Source of the DNA: Rhynchopus euleeides
Lineage: Eukaryota > Euglenozoa > Diplonemea > Diplonemida > Diplonemidae
DNA: 64,000 nucleotides
Direction: 5' to 3'
Assembly (NCBI GenBank): GCA_963210315.1
Contig: OY723304.1
Coordinates: 682,001 to 746,000, forward strand
Positions within the stretch are counted from its first letter, which is position 1. Every line of letters begins with the position of its first letter. Below the pieces are notes generated by a model that was not told the origin of the DNA, did no database searches, and saw only the letters and a program-made list of their open reading frames with translations. This document shows positions 61,001 to 64,000 of the stretch, one piece after another. A program made the translations under genes and the position numbers.

Positions 61001-64000
61001 TGTCGTCCGCAGCTTCGGGCTTGTCGTGGCCGAGAGTGCACTGCTGGTCGCCGCTGGCTCATTGTGGTGGGAGTATCTAGTGCAGCGGGTGCACTGGCTC
61101 AAACCATCAGCGCGAGGATCCGATGTTACACACACAACTGGGGGGGGGGGGGGCGTCCATCTCCATGCCCGATCGGGATGAGACTTTGCCGGTATAAGGA
61201 AGAGAAACCGGTTGTGCGCGTGAAACAGGTATCCTCATGCCTGATTGCCCGGAGAGTTGCTTCGAGGTCGATGTAGGGACGAGAACATACCTGTCGGGAA
61301 ATGAGGACGGCACTTCCGCGTATCGGGTACTATCAAAAGGAGGGCGTCGCCTCCGTACTAGATATTCATAATACGGATATCGCGTCCATGCCTAGGAAGC
61401 TATCGTAAGAGAGGGGCGTCACATTCACGTCCCTGGTGGTCTCAATAGGACTTCACGTCCGCACCTCGGGCGCTCATATTGCAAAGGATGGACGTCACCT
61501 TCGTGTCGTGGGCGCGGTCACAAAAAGGATGGCTTCACCTCCGCGTTCCCGGACGGAGGTCGCCTCCTTGTCTCGGCATCAGAGCAGAAGGAGTCGTCAC
61601 CGATGGAGGTCACGCATGTCTGGTGCGTGGTTACGATGTATCTGTGCAACTGCGATACCTAGGCTGCTATTCCTCAGGGTCGAAGATCATGCACAAGGAT
61701 GCGTCGATAGTTGCTTTAGGGAGCTGATCTGGCCGTGGACAGCTTCCGGTCCTGGGCTGCACACGAGGTAGGTGTTGAGGGTCTCCGTGATTTGAGATCC
61801 CTTTGTTTGTTGATACGCGGCCTGCTCGACGGGTGTGGTTCCTCACGGTATTCTGGTGTCGAGGGGCGTTGCGTTGTGTGCCAGCTCCACATCTGTCGCC
61901 TCTGACGCGGGGCAGCAAACCCACCTACTTCAGATCGTCAGCATCCGCAGCGCGCTATGCGCTGCGCCATACGTCGAGGAATGAGCCTCATTGGACCGAT
62001 CGCTGTCTTTCTCGCCTCGTCTTGTGTGTCGAGCAGGAACGTTTGATCAGACTACCGTTATCCGTCATCGGCGTACTCCAAGGCGCATCCCAGCAGCTTG
62101 ATATGCGGCATCACGAATCTTCTGCCAGTACCAACTCCCCGTCCTTCTTCAGGTGTGAGGGTGCACATTCAAGTGCGTCGGAGTGAACCTCACGCTCAGC
62201 TGGGCATCGAGGCGAGCATCGCCACCCTGTCTCTTCGACGGCCCTGCCGTCCCAGAGAATCGCCTCTCGTTGGATCTCCGCAGCCTGCGCGCGGTGCTCT
62301 GCACGTCCATACGTTGCGGGTATCTTTCGTGGCGGAGACGCTTCGTGCAACTTCCCTGTGAGGCCTGGGGTTGTTCGACATCCTCGTTCGCCTGGCCGCG
62401 AAGGGTTTCTATCTCGGGGTTTACGGTCCTCGTCTAAGGGGTCAGATACAACGGGAGGTTACTGACGCCATGACAGGTCACGCGCCACCGCAGAGCGGCC
62501 TTGTGCGAACCCTGGGGTCGGCGTGGATGGGGGCACAGTTGAGCATCCGGCCGCAGCCGAGGGACCACAAAGGGAGGGGGCAATCCCTGCGGATGAAGAC
62601 GTCGTGAGAGGTCGGCGCCACCGCGGATGGCCACGCATCTGCGAGATCGGCGGATAAGCGGCGATCGAGAGGGGGTCGAAGGCGTTCTCCTGTAGGGATG
62701 AGTTTTCCTCCCTACATGTCAGCACCTCAGCGTCTTTGGGGTTGCGAGGCGTCTGTTGCGTTTGACCTGTCATTCCTTAGTACACGCATGATGTGGCATC
62801 CCGTATCCCTTGCGGCGTTCAATCACCATATCGGAGGTGCATCGGCGGGAGTCGTAGATGCCTTTGGCAGCAATTGAAGTGTCGTTAAGAGCAGAGAGGT
62901 CGCTGCCGGGAACAGCGCGCCGGTGATGCCCGGATTTACCCTGGCATGATGATTCCTTTTCGGTCCCCAGAGATGCAGCCACGGGAGGGACACGGCGTGG
63001 ATCTTCGTCAAGCGGCGCAGACTTCACTGAGCGCCTGCCCGTGATCGCTACTGTCTCAACCCGGGGATAGTCTAGGTCAGCACGTGTCTGAAGCCACAGG
63101 CTCATGACGTCTTGGCACAGCCCTATTACTGGTCAGCTGATGGGCGTTTGTGACGAGAGCTTGCTAAAGGCTCCTATCTCACTTGCAGGGTGTGACGGGC
63201 ATACTGACCGAGCCGATCGGGGGAAAGATTCATCCATGTGACAGGCTGAGAGGGCGCGGTGGTTCGGGTTTCTATACGTGGGTGTCGAAGAGACATCAGC
63301 GGTACTGCTAGGAACATCAGAGGTAGTGGGGGAGTCGAAGTGGAGTTGTAGGGGGCGCAGCAGGGGGTATCCAGGGAGTAGGCTAGCCGTATCGGATGAT
63401 GAGCTTGAGGTGTGATTCCCCAGACGCCTCCAGCAGGTGGCGGAGGGGTTGGGTAGGTCGCTCTGCGACACAGCACCTGCCATCGACAGCGAGATCGGCG
63501 TAGCTCTCCAGGGTGTACATGTCAGGCATACTCATGTGGGCCGGGGTAAGGCGTGTTGAGTGGACGCAGCCGGTAGCGACAGGTGGACCCGCGGGTACGG
63601 ATGCTGTGAGTGGAGAGCCGGACGCGTCCTTCGCTGTGTGCCTGCCATGGCTCCATTCGACGTCGGGGCCAATAACACACCTGCCTGGCTGCTCTGTCAG
63701 ATAGCCGACTGCGCTGGCATCTCCATACCCCGGGCGTCCGAGTACAATGAGGGTATCTTCTCTCTGACCTGTCGTGTATACCAAGAGGGGAGCGCGTCTG
63801 AACCGGTTTACGGGCACGCATACGCCAGGTAGGCGGTACCCCTGGGTATCCGACGATTGTGACAGGTGGTAACATTTGCTAACAGCTTCTCACCTGAAGA
63901 CTCGGGGCACAGCCGTTGTTTATGGCTCTTGCTCAGGAGACTCCAGATCGCGTACATCCGTACGGAGGTGTGTACTCGGTGTCCCATTATGATAGCACTC
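61001..64000. other. Region with no recognisable gene
   Basis: Short frames on both strands, none longer than about 145 codons, without family motifs. A G run occurs at 61140-61154. Base composition is more even than in the cyclase genes. Minus-strand frames such as 63383-63817 and 62770-63105 could be eroded exons, but nothing supports a function. Confidence 0.4.

Overview
This window is nuclear DNA from a GC-rich, intron-containing unicellular eukaryote. The evidence is a Golgi GRASP-family protein, spliceosomal GT-AG introns, multi-membrane-pass adenylyl cyclases, and retroelements and inverted-repeat transposons throughout. I cannot name the lineage. All confidently called host genes lie on the minus strand.

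Layout. 1-1498: the N-terminal part of a GRASP Golgi-stacking protein, running off the window edge. 1.5-11.1 kb: two tandem copies of a unit carrying a small cysteine-rich membrane protein (3106-3597 and 10543-11001), separated by a complete tyrosine-recombinase retrotransposon (3821-8379; order gag, recombinase, RT-RNase H). 12.25-18.7 kb: one five-exon gene for a disordered basic protein. A 3.97 kb inverted-repeat element (13735-17707, 5-bp target duplication) sits inside its third intron and carries a fragment of an adenylyl cyclase gene. 19.2-41 kb: nested mobile DNA. This includes an inverted-repeat element with internal satellites, a decayed non-LTR retroelement with a 2A-like peptide, a head-to-head pair of G-run elements forming a large palindrome, a 2 kb element made largely of GGTAATAAC-type repeats, and many short TA-flanked elements. 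42.06-47.5 kb: two tandem, apparently intact adenylyl cyclase genes. 48.8-58.5 kb: a 9.6 kb composite with arms of about 1.3-1.5 kb made of a CTCAGTACAGGA minisatellite. It encloses a broken host-like gene that has itself been hit by two short transposons. 58.5-64 kb: a partial gene duplication, a third (degenerate) cyclase copy, and sequence in which I recognise nothing.

How the parts relate. The host content is small: a Golgi protein, two paralogous membrane proteins, a disordered protein, two cyclases, one gene relic and low-confidence fragments. Local duplication (cysteine-rich pair, cyclase pair plus two relics) and transposition account for most of the rest. A recurring theme is short elements that duplicate a TA dinucleotide and begin with runs of G or C. 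Several are nested in one another, so insertion order can be read from the sequence. Exon joins, frameshifts and starts given here are read by eye and have not been checked against transcripts.
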